A stretch of DNA of 64,000 bases, from contig NZ_JABFAM010000009.1 in the NCBI RefSeq assembly GCF_013623775.1, positions 226,592-290,591 of the forward strand, read 5' to 3'. The DNA comes from Rufibacter sp. XAAS-G3-1. GTDB lineage: Bacteria; Bacteroidota; Bacteroidia; Cytophagales; Hymenobacteraceae. The stretch's first letter is position 1, and every line of letters begins with the position of its first letter. A model generated the notes under the pieces. It was not told the origin of the DNA and did not search any database. It saw only the letters and a list, made by a program, of their open reading frames with translations. The position numbers were made by a program, and so were the translations under genes. Below, in pieces: positions 10,381 through 18,350 of this stretch.

Positions 10381-10398
10381 TATTGCTTTATCAGATAC

Positions 10399-11703
10399 TT
10401 ACCCGCGGTGAAACGGACACTTAGATAATCTGTTCACATCTCCTTCAACCGCCTGGCCAACTCCGCGCACGTTCTGCATGATGAACTTACTTCTGGGGTA
10501 CGTAGGCATACGCACTAAGCTGTAACTCAAGTCCTGCGGAGGCACCTCGTATTCCATGTATTTTGAGAGAAAGACCATGGAAACTTTCATGGCCTCAATG
10601 GTCACCCACTCGCCCGCGCACCGGTGCCCCGTGTAATGATCGCCCCCGCCCTGCGGAATGAAATTGTAGGGGCTTTCATCCCAGTCTCTGAAGCGGTACG
10701 GGTAAAACTCATTGGGGTGCTCCCAGATGTTGGGGTCATGCAGGGTGCCGTAGATGTCCAGAAACACCAGCGTGCCTTTCTTGAAGTGGTGGCCTCCCCA
10801 ATCAAAATCGTTTTTGACCCGGTTTCCTAAAAACGGCCCAAAAGGGTAATACCTACGCACCTCCTGCACAAACATCTCCACGTAGCCTTCTTCGCCCCCG
10901 GCAATCTTACGGCGGGCCACCGGGTGTTCATGCAGCGCCACCGCGCCAAACGTGATGTACCAGGCAATGGCGACAATGGGGCGTAGCAGATTGATCAACT
11001 CCACGGTCGCCATTTTAACGTCCAGCAAATCGCCCTCCAGGTCACGGTGCAGGGCGATGACCTGAGCCGGCGAACCCTCCTTCACTGTCAATTTCCCCTT
11101 CCGGATTTTCTTGATGATCTTTCCAATCCATTTCTCGGCCCTGGCCCTGGCTTTTCTTCCGCGCCAGTGCCGGGGCCCCACCGCTCCAAAGGCGTCTACC
11201 ATGGCGGCAAAGTCCCTGGCCCGAAGGCGTACCTCCTCTTCTTTCAATGGAACCCCAGTCCAGGCGCAGGCCACGCGGCAAAGCAGGTCTTGGGTTTCCT
11301 CAAACAGCACCACCTTGTCCATCTGCTCCCAACGGCTAAGGGAAGCCTGCCACTGGTGCGTCATGAGGCGGTTCAGCTTATACAGGCTATCCGGCGTCAT
11401 CAAAGACATGAACATGGCTTTTCGGTGCGCATGTCCTTCCCCGTCCATGGTTTGGATGGCGTCTTTGCCCATGAGGGTTCGCTGGATTCGGTTGGGAATG
11501 GCCTGGAACCGCATGAACTTCTGGGGGTCATAGAAAATTTTGGTGGCCTCCTCGCCATGCAGACAGATCACGTTCTGAAGCATGATCCTGGTTTTGAAGA
11601 TGTTGGATTTGAAACGCTCTACCCTGTTCTGGATAAAAGGGAAACCTTCCAGCAGCAGGCGAATGGTATTGTCAAGAACTTTTTCTTGCGGAACAGTGGA
11701 CAT
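10399..11703 (-). CDS. CYP152-family cytochrome P450 (fatty acid peroxygenase-like)
   Basis: A 434-residue soluble P450. The heme-thiolate loop reads FIPQGGGDHYTGHRCAGEW, which is the CYP152 form with its GGGDHYTGHRC signature rather than the usual FxxGxRxCxG. The I-helix region has LLRPIVAIAW; the Arg-Pro pair is the CYP152 hallmark that binds the substrate carboxylate and replaces the acid-alcohol pair of monooxygenases. Such enzymes use hydrogen peroxide directly to hydroxylate or decarboxylate fatty acids at alpha/beta positions and need no reductase partner; none is encoded nearby. ATG at 11703 starts a typical N-terminus (LLLEGFPFIQNR). Monocistronic between spacer and terminator. Confidence 0.9.
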   Translation of the reverse strand: MSTVPQEKVLDNTIRLLLEGFPFIQNRVERFKSNIFKTRIMLQNVICLHGEEATKIFYDPQKFMRFQAIPNRIQRTLMGKDAIQTMDGEGHAHRKAMFMSLMTPDSLYKLNRLMTHQWQASLSRWEQMDKVVLFEETQDLLCRVACAWTGVPLKEEEVRLRARDFAAMVDAFGAVGPRHWRGRKARARAEKWIGKIIKKIRKGKLTVKEGSPAQVIALHRDLEGDLLDVKMATVELINLLRPIVAIAWYITFGAVALHEHPVARRKIAGGEEGYVEMFVQEVRRYYPFGPFLGNRVKNDFDWGGHHFKKGTLVFLDIYGTLHDPNIWEHPNEFYPYRFRDWDESPYNFIPQGGGDHYTGHRCAGEWVTIEAMKVSMVFLSKYMEYEVPPQDLSYSLVRMPTYPRSKFIMQNVRGVGQAVEGDVNRLSKCPFHRG

Positions 11704-12134
11704 GACGGTGCGTAATTTGAATGAACGGATGGTTCTCTAACAGGAGAAAGCCCTAAAACCAGCTTCTGAGAGAAAATGAAACCTCGTTAAAGCGTACGCA
11801 CCTAAACCCGGTGTGTTCCTGTTCCGGTGTCTTTGGGCAGAAAATGGGTATAAACCACCACCTTGCCTTGCTAAGATGGCAGTTCATCAAATACTGGAAT
11901 GAAATAAGAAAAAGGCAGTTTTAAGAGCTTGAAAAGGTTTTAAGAGCTTGAAAAATTTTGGCTTCGTATCGCAACTGGCAAGAGTAAGGTTCTGCGGATT
12001 GGTTTCAGAGCCTCGTAGCAGCGCTACGAAGACGGGGAAAGCGCGAAGGCAAGTTCTCTCTTTGGCGTTTGCAGCACGAAAGACAAAGCTGAAACAAGCT
12101 TTAAGGCTGATTTTAGAAAAGCAGGGCCAAAACG
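11704..12134. other. Gene-free spacer
   Basis: Contains a short hairpin CGTAGCAGCGCTACG near 12015-12030, a tandemly repeated TTTTAAGAGCTTGAAAA (about 11920-11957) and a half copy of the 40-bp palindrome family (GGCTGATTTTAGAAAAGCAGGGCCAAAACG, split across 12104-12134). The one open frame here is not protein-like. The leftward P450 promoter should lie at 11704-11880. Confidence 0.5.
11920..11957. repeat. Short tandem duplication
   Basis: The 17-base unit TTTTAAGAGCTTGAAAA(G) occurs twice in direct succession with one or two differences. Confidence 0.6.
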
Positions 12135-12629
12135 CTAGGCCGCCTGCTGCACCGGAAGCACCCGGTGCAGGACTTTGCGGCTAGAGAAATACAGCACAAC
12201 CCCGAACGGAATAAAGCACAGCAACCAGGCCATGATGCCCACCAGATTGGCCAGCCAAAGTTGTTGCAGGGCATTCAGCAAGTCGGTTCTGAACATGCTG
12301 GTGAGTTTCACCAGGGAAAAAGGGATGGGCGTGACCGGGAAAATACGTTGCCCCAGATCTACGAAGGGGACATACAAGGCCAATTGGAACGGCTGCATCA
12401 GGTAGCCAATGAGAATTGTAAAAGCCACGTTCAACCTCAGCCTGATGGCCCAGAACGTACAAAGAATAGTGGTTAACCCTAGAAAGGGAATCATCCCAAA
12501 ACCAGCCCCCAGCGTGATGGTCAGCGCCAGTTGGTGCGGGGTAATGCCCTGCCTAACCAATTCCAGCACTGGCTCCCACAACTTGCGCCGAAGGAAAAGC
12601 GTTATTCCGCCATTTTTAAATAGTAACAC
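12135..12629 (-). CDS. DUF2062 domain-containing membrane protein
   Basis: A small integral membrane protein with about three hydrophobic segments: LTITLGAGFGMIPFLGLTTILCTFWAI, TILIGYLMQPFQLALYVPFV and LANLVGIMAWLLCFIPFGVVLYF. The block RQGITPHQLALTITLGAGFG is the DUF2062 signature; function is unknown. The frame is open back to 12950, but that upstream part translates a dispersed palindrome (12791-12830) and another repeat (12885-12950), so it is unlikely to be protein. GTG at 12629, just before the conserved LLFKNGGITLFLRRK, is my preferred start (164 residues); the exact start is uncertain. Confidence 0.7.
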   Translation of the reverse strand: MLLFKNGGITLFLRRKLWEPVLELVRQGITPHQLALTITLGAGFGMIPFLGLTTILCTFWAIRLRLNVAFTILIGYLMQPFQLALYVPFVDLGQRIFPVTPIPFSLVKLTSMFRTDLLNALQQLWLANLVGIMAWLLCFIPFGVVLYFSSRKVLHRVLPVQQAA

Positions 12630-13220
12630 GGGTAGTAAATTAAAATCTGCTAAGCGCCAATAGCTCTGCACTGCAGAGGTAACAATAAAAGCTGACGGTG
12701 AATCCCTTTTTCTCAGAATAAACCACTTACCTGCAAGAAACCAGCTTCTTCTTTTAGCCTCTTCCCTGGTAGTGGGGGAATCCCGCTGAGGTGTTTTGGG
12801 GCTGTTATTCGCAAAACAGGCCCCAAACGCGCAGACCTGTAAGATCTCCAAGACCCCTAGGTTTAGAGCCAAAGGCCCAACTGGCGCGCGACCCCGGTCT
12901 CGTGACACAGGAGGAAGCGGGACTCCATACTCGCCGGGAACCACCGGCAAGATAGATTAAAATATTTATCCTGCTACTTAGGTTGGTTTATAGCCTGGTT
13001 TTCTAAAGCAAAGCAATTTCTAGAAAGGTACATATCTTAATACCGGAAACCGCTGGAAGTAACCACATTCACCCCACATTCTTGAAGATTCTTTTTGTAC
13101 AGCTTTCTCATAGACAGGCAACCTACTTGCTAACCCCATTACTATTTGCGAAATATGTTAGTCTTAGGCACTAAACGCGTATCTTTAGGTGTTGATTTCG
13201 CTGACTTACCCTACCCCGTT
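12630..13220. other. Spacer between DUF2062 and rmuC genes, repeats
   Basis: Holds a 40-bp family palindrome at 12791-12830 (GTTTTGGGGCTGTTATT with GCAAAACAGGCCCCAAAC) and, at about 12885-12950, a copy of the GGACTCCATACTCGCCGGGAACCACC repeat that also occurs near 58930-58970 (given here in two parts: GGACTCCATACTCGCC, GGGAACCACC). The remainder is AT-rich and probably carries the divergent promoters. No gene seen. Confidence 0.55.
12791..12830. repeat. Dispersed 40-bp palindrome copy
   Basis: Arms GTTTTGGGGCTGTT and AACAGGCCCCAAAC, one of the better conserved copies. Confidence 0.75.
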
Positions 13221-14585
13221 ATGGATATTACGCTTTCGCTGCTCGCCTTTTTAATGGGGGCCATTCTGACCTATTTTCTGGTGCAGGGCAAACTTTCGGC
13301 TTTGAAAAGCACCTTGCAAAACCAGGAGGCTGACAAAATCCTCGCCCTCAAGCAACTGGAGGCGGCTCAGGCCGAAATGCTGAAACTGCAGGAGCAATTG
13401 CGCCGGGAAAGCGGCAAGGTGATGGAACTGCACGCCGAGGTTACCCGCGCCGAGAACGACATTTACCACCTAAAGCAGAAACTCTCTGACGAGCGGGCCG
13501 AGTTGTCGCAGTTGCGCGAGACGTTTATGCAGCAATTCACCCAAGTCTCCAACCAAGTGCTGGTGAACAATGCCGAACACTTCCGGAAAGCGTCGGCCGA
13601 AAACCTGGAGCAGGTGCTTTCCCCGTTGAAGGACCGGATCAAGGAATTTGAGAGCAAGGTAGAGCAGACGTATGAAAAGACGCTGAAAGACAGTGCTTCG
13701 CTGAAGGAGCAGATCACCTACATGGCCAGCCTGAACCAACAGATGAGCCAGGATGCCATCAACCTTACCAAAGCGCTGCGGGGCGAGAAAAAAGCGCAGG
13801 GCAACTGGGGCGAATACCTGCTGGAGAACCTGCTGGAAAAATCTGGCCTGGAGCGCAACGTCCATTACCGCCGCGAGCAAGTGCTGCAACATGATGACGC
13901 CAAAGTTTTCCGCCCAGACGTGATCATTGATCTGCCCGACAACAAACACCTGATTATTGACTCCAAGGTAAGTTTAGTAGCCTATGATGCGTACTGCAAC
14001 TGCGAAGACGAACTTCAGCAGCAGCTGCACCTGAAAAGCCACGTGCAGGCCATCAGGACGCATTTCTCTGATCTAGGCCGAAAAAATTACCAGTACCTGC
14101 ACGGCATTGACTCTCCAGACTTCGTGCTGATGTACATTCCCATTGAACCGGCATTCAACCTGGCCATTCAGCATGACCGTGACCTTTTTCTGGAGGCCCT
14201 GGATCGGAACATTGTCTTTGTCACGACTTCTACCCTATTGGCTACCCTTCGCACCGTGGCCAGTGTCTGGAAGCAGGAAAGCCAGAAACGCAATGTTTTG
14301 CGCATTGCGGAAGAAAGCGGCAAGCTCTATGACAAGTTCGCCAATTTTCTGGAAGACCTGAAAGATATTGGGGTGAACCTGGAACGCAGCCAACAGAAGT
14401 ACCATGCCGCCATGAACAAACTTTCTGAGGGTAATGGAAACCTGCTTAAAAAAGTGGAATTGCTTAAGAAACTGGGGGCCCGCACCAGCAAAACCATGGA
14501 AACCCAATGGCTCCATAATACCCCGGCACTTGCAGCTGGTTTACTGGAAGGCAGACCAGCAGAAGAAGATCTGGAAGAGATTTAA
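13221..14585 (+). CDS. rmuC: DNA recombination protein RmuC
   Basis: A 454-residue protein with an N-terminal membrane anchor (LSLLAFLMGAILTYFLV), a long coiled coil (residues about 25-150, rich in E, Q, L and K) and the RmuC nuclease-like domain: KALRGEKKAQGNWGEYLLE, FRPDVIIDLPDNKHLIIDSK and VLMYIPIEPAF. RmuC proteins limit inversions at short inverted repeats; this is of interest because the window is full of palindromes. The frame starts at a TTG (13146) with an ATG at 13155, but ATG at 13221 puts the transmembrane helix at the N-terminus as in the family. Confidence 0.9.
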   Translation: MDITLSLLAFLMGAILTYFLVQGKLSALKSTLQNQEADKILALKQLEAAQAEMLKLQEQLRRESGKVMELHAEVTRAENDIYHLKQKLSDERAELSQLRETFMQQFTQVSNQVLVNNAEHFRKASAENLEQVLSPLKDRIKEFESKVEQTYEKTLKDSASLKEQITYMASLNQQMSQDAINLTKALRGEKKAQGNWGEYLLENLLEKSGLERNVHYRREQVLQHDDAKVFRPDVIIDLPDNKHLIIDSKVSLVAYDAYCNCEDELQQQLHLKSHVQAIRTHFSDLGRKNYQYLHGIDSPDFVLMYIPIEPAFNLAIQHDRDLFLEALDRNIVFVTTSTLLATLRTVASVWKQESQKRNVLRIAEESGKLYDKFANFLEDLKDIGVNLERSQQKYHAAMNKLSEGNGNLLKKVELLKKLGARTSKTMETQWLHNTPALAAGLLEGRPAEEDLEEI

Positions 14586-14612
14586 TCAGGCTTACCCTCA
14601 TTGGGGAACTCT

Positions 14613-14654
14613 AAAACAAAAGAGGCAGCTATTAATAGCTGCCTCTTTTGTTTT
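14613..14654. terminator. Bidirectional intrinsic terminator
   Basis: Arms AAAACAAAAGAGGCAGCT and AGCTGCCTCTTTTGTTTT with a 6-base loop between convergent genes. Confidence 0.92.
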
Positions 14655-14667
14655 GAAAATGGTTTTA

Positions 14668-15342
14668 TCAGCCACCTGTCGTACCACCTCCGGTTGTAGT
14701 TCCACCACCGGTAGTTGTACCTCCGCCAGTTGTGGTTCCAGCAGTAGTTCCGGTGGTTGTTCCGCCGCCAGTTGTGGTTCCGGCGGTTGTGCCTGTGGTT
14801 CCAGCGGTCGTACCTGTAGTTCCAGCGGTTGTGCCTGTGGTTCCTGCCGTGGTACCGGTTGTTCCGGCGGTTGTACCTGTGGTTCCCGCAGTCGTACCGG
14901 TCGTTGTTCCTGCAGTAGTTCCGGTCGTTGTTCCTGCAGTAGTTCCGGTCGTTGTTCCTGCCGTGGTACCGGTCGTTGTTCCTGCCGTGGTACCAGTTGT
15001 GGTTCCTGCCGTGGTACCAGTTGTTCCGGTAGTGCCTGTGGTTCCAGTGGTACCCGTAGTTCCGGTAGTTCCAGTGGTACCTGTAGTTCCGGTAGTTCCA
15101 GTGGTACCCGTAGTTCCAGTGGTACCCGTAGTTCCAGTGGTACCCGTAGTTCCGGTTGTTCCGGTAGTGCCTGTTGTTCCAGTAGTTCCAGTAGTTCCAG
15201 TAGTGCCTGTTGTTCCGGTAGTGCCCGTTGTTCCTCCTGGTCCGTATTGTGCATCATCGTCATCGTCACATGATGCTGTTGCAAAAGACAATCCTGCAAC
15301 TAACATAGGGGCCATCATGACTGATATCCATTTCTTCTTCAT
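14668..15342 (-). CDS. Gly-Thr-Thr repeat (collagen-like) lipoprotein
   Basis: A 224-residue low-complexity protein. Residues 1-25 are a lipoprotein signal ([20 protein letters not shown] then ATASC), followed by DDDDD. The rest is almost only Gly and Thr: about 25 uninterrupted Gly-Thr-Thr triplets, then GTTAGTTT and GTTAG units, ending in GTTTGGG blocks. The triplet part meets the Gly-X-Y rule of collagen-like proteins and recalls threonine-rich bacterial collagen-like proteins whose threonines are glycosylated; the C-terminal half breaks the triplet register. The DNA repeat keeps all frames of both strands open here; this frame is chosen because it alone has a signal peptide and a lipobox. 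Function unknown; likely surface-exposed. Confidence 0.75.
   Translation of the reverse strand: MKKKWISVMMAPMLVAGLSFATASCDDDDDAQYGPGGTTGTTGTTGTTGTTGTTGTTGTTGTTGTTGTTGTTGTTGTTGTTGTTGTTGTTGTTGTTGTTGTTGTTGTTGTTAGTTTGTTAGTTTGTTAGTTTGTTAGTTTGTTAGTTTGTTAGTTGTTAGTTGTTAGTTGTTAGTTGTTAGTTGTTAGTTTGGGTTTGTTAGTTTGGGTTTGGGTTTGGGTTGG
14690..15240. repeat. GTT-coding tandem DNA repeat
   Basis: Tandem 9-18 bp units such as GTTCCAGTGGTACCC and GTTCCGGTAGTTCC encode the Gly-Thr-Thr tract. Third positions vary between units, so selection seems to hold the protein sequence. Length variation by slippage is likely. Confidence 0.85.
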
Positions 15343-15901
15343 AGTCTTTTGAATTAATATTAGGTGGCTAACTAGGTAGGTTATACGAGCCTTAAAATAT
15401 AAGAATAAAGTATCTACCCGAAATTAATACGGTATTTTATCCGTATAAATATTTTATACTATATTCATTTAAAACAATGTTTAAGATAAACAATAGGCAT
15501 CACAGACTTCTATAAAAAGCTTTATAATATAATACTTGACATATATACAAACATTTAGCTATCAATATTTTAAGAAAAAAGAAATGAGACAAATAGGGGT
15601 TGTATAGAATAATATTTTATAGAAGGGTATGCTGTAAAAGGCTGCTATGTAATTACTCTATAAGCTGATCACGTGGAACTGATTGCTTAGCAATGCCCAA
15701 CTATAAGTTTCTAATAGTTATAACTTTTTATTATATATAGCCTCTAATACCTTAAAGTTATTTTATAAACGGCAAAATTACAGAACGAGAAAACAACAAT
15801 TAATAAAGCTTGTTTTCCATCTAACCTAAATAATTACACTTCTTAAATAGCAAACTCATTTTAAAATTAAGCCATTAGAAATATCAATTTTAACAAAATA
15901 A

Positions 15902-16060
15902 CTAAGCAACCGGACGGAATAACTATATTCCATCCTCTCCTTGTCCTCCAGAAAGGATCTCGGCAGTGAACGGGAATGGTGTTTATTTACGGCTTTTCCA
16001 ATTCGCCCACAAGATCCTTCCAGGAAGACAAAATAGATAGTTTCATTTGTCCATATATTT
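15902..16060. mobile_element. MITE-like element, copy 1
   Basis: Non-coding element of about 159 bp. The outer ends CTAAGCAACCGGACGGAATA and TTTGTCCATATATTTATG are degenerate inverted repeats; an inner inverted repeat has GAAAGGATCT on the left and TTCGCCCACAAGATCCTTCC on the right. The left inner arm has lost TTGTGGGC relative to other copies. Related copies lie at 40221, 41190, 47382 and 53212. Confidence 0.65.
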
Positions 16061-16132
16061 ATGAACCCTTTTAAAGCTTTATGCATATGCTTTTAAGGCA
16101 AATCTTCTGCCGCAAGTGCCTGCTTGTGCCTT

Positions 16133-16168
16133 CGTTTTCGGGCTGATTTTAGGAAAACAGCCCGAAAT
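16133..16168. repeat. Dispersed 40-bp palindrome copy
   Basis: Arms GTTTTCGGGCTGATTTT and AAAACAGCCCGAAAT around AGG. Confidence 0.75.
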
Positions 16169-16303
16169 CTGGAATTTCCGGTAGACAAAGGCGTAAGCGG
16201 ACGTTTACGCCAGGAACAAATTGAAAACGTAAACAGCTTCTTGCTTCCATGGAACTACTTCCTCACAAAAAAATAAATAGAAACAGAATTTATACAGGAG
16301 GCA

Positions 16304-16364
16304 ATTACCTCAAATACAGCTAAGGCACACCCATAGGGTGTGCCTTAGCTGTATTTGAGGTAAT
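16304..16364 (-). terminator. Very long perfect hairpin terminator after pirin gene
   Basis: Two perfectly complementary 29-base arms (beginning ATTACCTCAAATACAGC) flank a 3-base loop, immediately after the pirin stop codon. Confidence 0.85.
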
Positions 16365-16369
16365 ATCTG

Positions 16370-17086
16370 TTAATAATTGGCTTCTACTCCCGGTAAATCT
16401 ATCAGAATAAACGTGCTGTCTGCCGACGCTTTTATCCGGAGGGCATCTATATCTGCCGACCTAACCTGATCGTTTTTCTGAACCTGTATGCCATTCACAA
16501 ACAGTTCACCGGTGGTGACGTAGAGCAACCCTTTCCGGATGGGGAAGGTCTTGAAGTCTATTTCATTCCCTTCTTTTAAATTAGAATAATAGATGGTAGA
16601 ATTGGAATTGATGTAAAGTACGTCTTCCAGCACCTTTTGGCCGGTCACCAAAGGAACCAGCTCGTTTTTATGGTCTGTGAAATCAATTGCTTTCTGCTCA
16701 TAACTTGGGGCAAGGCCTTTCTTATTGGGAATAAACCAAAGCTGGTACAGGTGCAGTTCTTTGTCTGAGTAGTTGTGCTCAGAATGACTCACGCCCGTGC
16801 CGGTGGTCATCCGCTGCACCTCTCCGGCCCTAATGACCGTGTTATTCCCCAAGCTATCTTTATGCGTGACCTCCCCTTCCAGCACAATGGTCACAATCTC
16901 CATTTCTGAATGCGAGTGCTCTGGAAAGCCGCTGTTTGCCTTGATATAATCGTCGTTGAAAACCCGCAAAGGCCCCCACTGCACGTTGTTCATATCATAG
17001 TAGTCTGAAAAGGAAAACAGGAAGTATGAATCTAACCATCCGTGGGAGGCATGGTGTCTGTCTGGGGCAGAAATCACTTTGATCAT
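16370..17086 (-). CDS. Pirin family protein (YhhW-like bicupin)
   Basis: A 238-residue two-domain cupin. The N-terminal cupin has the metal-binding residues of the family in FPEHSHSEMEIVTIVLEGEV (two His and a Glu) and GTGVSHSEHN (a further His). The sequence LHLYQLWFIPNKKGLAPSYEQK is characteristic of the YhhW/pirin-like group, some members of which act as quercetin dioxygenases or redox-sensing cofactors. The physiological substrate here is unknown. ATG at 17086 matches the family N-terminus (VISAPDRHHASHGWLDSYFLFSF). Single-gene unit with its own hairpin terminator. Confidence 0.9.
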   Translation of the reverse strand: MIKVISAPDRHHASHGWLDSYFLFSFSDYYDMNNVQWGPLRVFNDDYIKANSGFPEHSHSEMEIVTIVLEGEVTHKDSLGNNTVIRAGEVQRMTTGTGVSHSEHNYSDKELHLYQLWFIPNKKGLAPSYEQKAIDFTDHKNELVPLVTGQKVLEDVLYINSNSTIYYSNLKEGNEIDFKTFPIRKGLLYVTTGELFVNGIQVQKNDQVRSADIDALRIKASADSTFILIDLPGVEANY

Positions 17087-17176
17087 GGGAAAGGGAGTTG
17101 ATGTTCAAAGATAAATACGTACCCACGCCGCTGAGGTTTATGCTGGTTTTTCTATATAAAACGTTGCTATATAAAA

Positions 17177-17228
17177 GTTGGGCCGTTTTGGGGCTACTTT
17201 CATGAAAGTAGCCCCAAAACGGCCCAAC
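17177..17228. repeat. Perfect 52-bp palindrome, family member and likely terminator
   Basis: The longest perfect member of the dispersed palindrome family: each 26-base arm reads GTTGGGCCGTTTTGGGGCTA then CTTTCA, with no loop. It lies 16 bases after the stop of the XRE-S24 gene and could end its transcript. Confidence 0.85.
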
Positions 17229-17244
17229 CCTTCCAAGAGTTGAG

Positions 17245-18006
17245 TTAATTGGAAGTCTTCAGTTTCTTCACTTCCTGCTGCAAGTCCAGAACCAGCGAGG
17301 TGAGTTTATCTAACGAAATCTCAGCCATGGGGAAAGTGGTACTGATGTACGCTTTGGCTTCCCACAACTCCACTATGTCATCTAAGGCCACATCATACGG
17401 CTCATAACTTGGGTTGTCTGAGTGCAGCCGCAGCGCGGTTTGCTTCTGCTGGTGATAGATGCGTTTGAACACAATGCCTTCCTGCAGGCTCACCACAATA
17501 CAAGGGGTACCGTCTTTTATTTCCTGCCACTGCTCTACATAGCGCCCCACTATCACCGTTCCCGAAGGAATGGGCAACATAGAATCACCTTTGATTTCAA
17601 ACGCCCGGTAGGTGCCGGGGCTCTGGATCATAGGCAATCTGAATTTAGGGAGTTCCTCCATGAACTCAGGGTCAGAATAGCCGTTGAGGTAACCGGCACT
17701 GGCTTTGTAGGGCACCAGTTCAATATTCTCCCGGTCTTGGTTGTCAACCGTGATAGATAGTACTTTTACGTTAGACTGCCGTTTGGAAGAACCGCTCTTA
17801 GATAGGTTGGGTAACTCTGGATTGATGAGCTCATCTACTGACAGTTGGAACACTTGCGCCATCTTAACCAGAGTAGCCAATTTGGGTTCTGCCCGCCCCT
17901 CTTCATAGGCACCAATCAGTGATCTCTTAATCTCCAGCTTTTCGGCAAGCTGCACTTGGGTCAGATTAAGCTGTTTTCTAAGATATTTTAGATTAGTGCT
18001 AAGCAT
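17245..18006 (-). CDS. XRE-family regulator with S24/LexA-like domain
   Basis: A 253-residue phage-repressor-type regulator. Residues 3-60 are an HTH_3 domain (LRKQLNLTQVQLAEKLEIKR). Residues about 97-200 are a LexA/CI-like peptidase domain: a candidate Ala-Gly cleavage bond at 104-105 (KASAGY), catalytic Ser142 in GDSMLP and Lys181 in GIVFKRIY. The C-terminus ends in a short coiled coil (LVLDLQQEVKKLK). The Ser-Lys dyad suggests it could self-cleave in a RecA-dependent DNA-damage response, though many Bacteroidota homologues are not known to. Not linked to a prophage here. ATG at 18006 fits the HTH start. Confidence 0.88.
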   Translation of the reverse strand: MLSTNLKYLRKQLNLTQVQLAEKLEIKRSLIGAYEEGRAEPKLATLVKMAQVFQLSVDELINPELPNLSKSGSSKRQSNVKVLSITVDNQDRENIELVPYKASAGYLNGYSDPEFMEELPKFRLPMIQSPGTYRAFEIKGDSMLPIPSGTVIVGRYVEQWQEIKDGTPCIVVSLQEGIVFKRIYHQQKQTALRLHSDNPSYEPYDVALDDIVELWEAKAYISTTFPMAEISLDKLTSLVLDLQQEVKKLKTSN

Positions 18007-18350
18007 AGGAAGGTCTGTAGTTGGTTTTACAGAGTAAAAGTACTAATTCTTTAGCAAACAACTAAAATTTTTGGCAATAGATTTTCCGGTGTTTTTTGAT
18101 TTTTTTAAAATAATTTTTCTCCAGATTCTATGGAAACATTTGGTATACGCTTTGCATAGGCTGTTTTTGCTTCTTAGAACTGTAATATATCAATATATAA
18201 GAACTTTAATATCAAGATTTTATTTACGGATTTGCTTGCTTAAAAGTTGTATTATTCAGTACATTTGTAACGCAATCAGCAATAACTCGCTTATATATGG
18301 CTGATTCTTCATCAACATTCTCATATTTTTTATACTAAACTAAGAAAACT
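18007..18350. other. Divergent promoter region
   Basis: A 344-base AT-rich spacer between the leftward regulator and the rightward protease. Apart from the promoter listed separately, no gene or repeat is seen. Confidence 0.6.
18235..18267 (+). promoter_or_regulatory. Candidate Bacteroidota promoter for S8 peptidase
   Basis: TACATTTG at 18260-18267 matches the -7 consensus TAnnTTTG exactly, with CTTG at 18235-18238 and 21 bases between, acceptable for the -33 TTG element. It would give a leader of about 80 bases. Confidence 0.55.

Larger units (their letters stand above)
15343..16303. other. AT-rich gene-free region with one MITE-like element
   Basis: Bases 15360-15900 are very AT-rich without a recognisable gene. 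A MITE-like element occupies about 15902-16060; a 76-codon leftward frame at 15856-16086 is just a translation of it. A 40-bp family palindrome follows at 16133-16168 and a short inverted repeat GGCGTAA-GCGGACG-TTTACGCC at about 16184-16210. Confidence 0.6.

Noticed and set aside
10815..10845. Palindrome-like CGGTTTCCTAAAAACGGCCC in the P450 gene
   Set aside because: It encodes residues near conserved P450 sequence (FGPFLGNRVK), so the resemblance to the palindrome family is probably chance.
12630..12950. N-terminal extension of the DUF2062 frame
   Set aside because: It encodes a dispersed palindrome and another repeat, with no conserved sequence before the membrane domain.
14598..15352. Other open frames across the Gly-Thr-Thr repeat (both strands)
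   Set aside because: The low-complexity DNA repeat keeps all frames open; only the 14668-15342 minus frame has a signal peptide and lipobox.
15856..16086. 76-codon leftward open frame
   Set aside because: It is a translation of MITE-like copy 1 and lacks any family resemblance.
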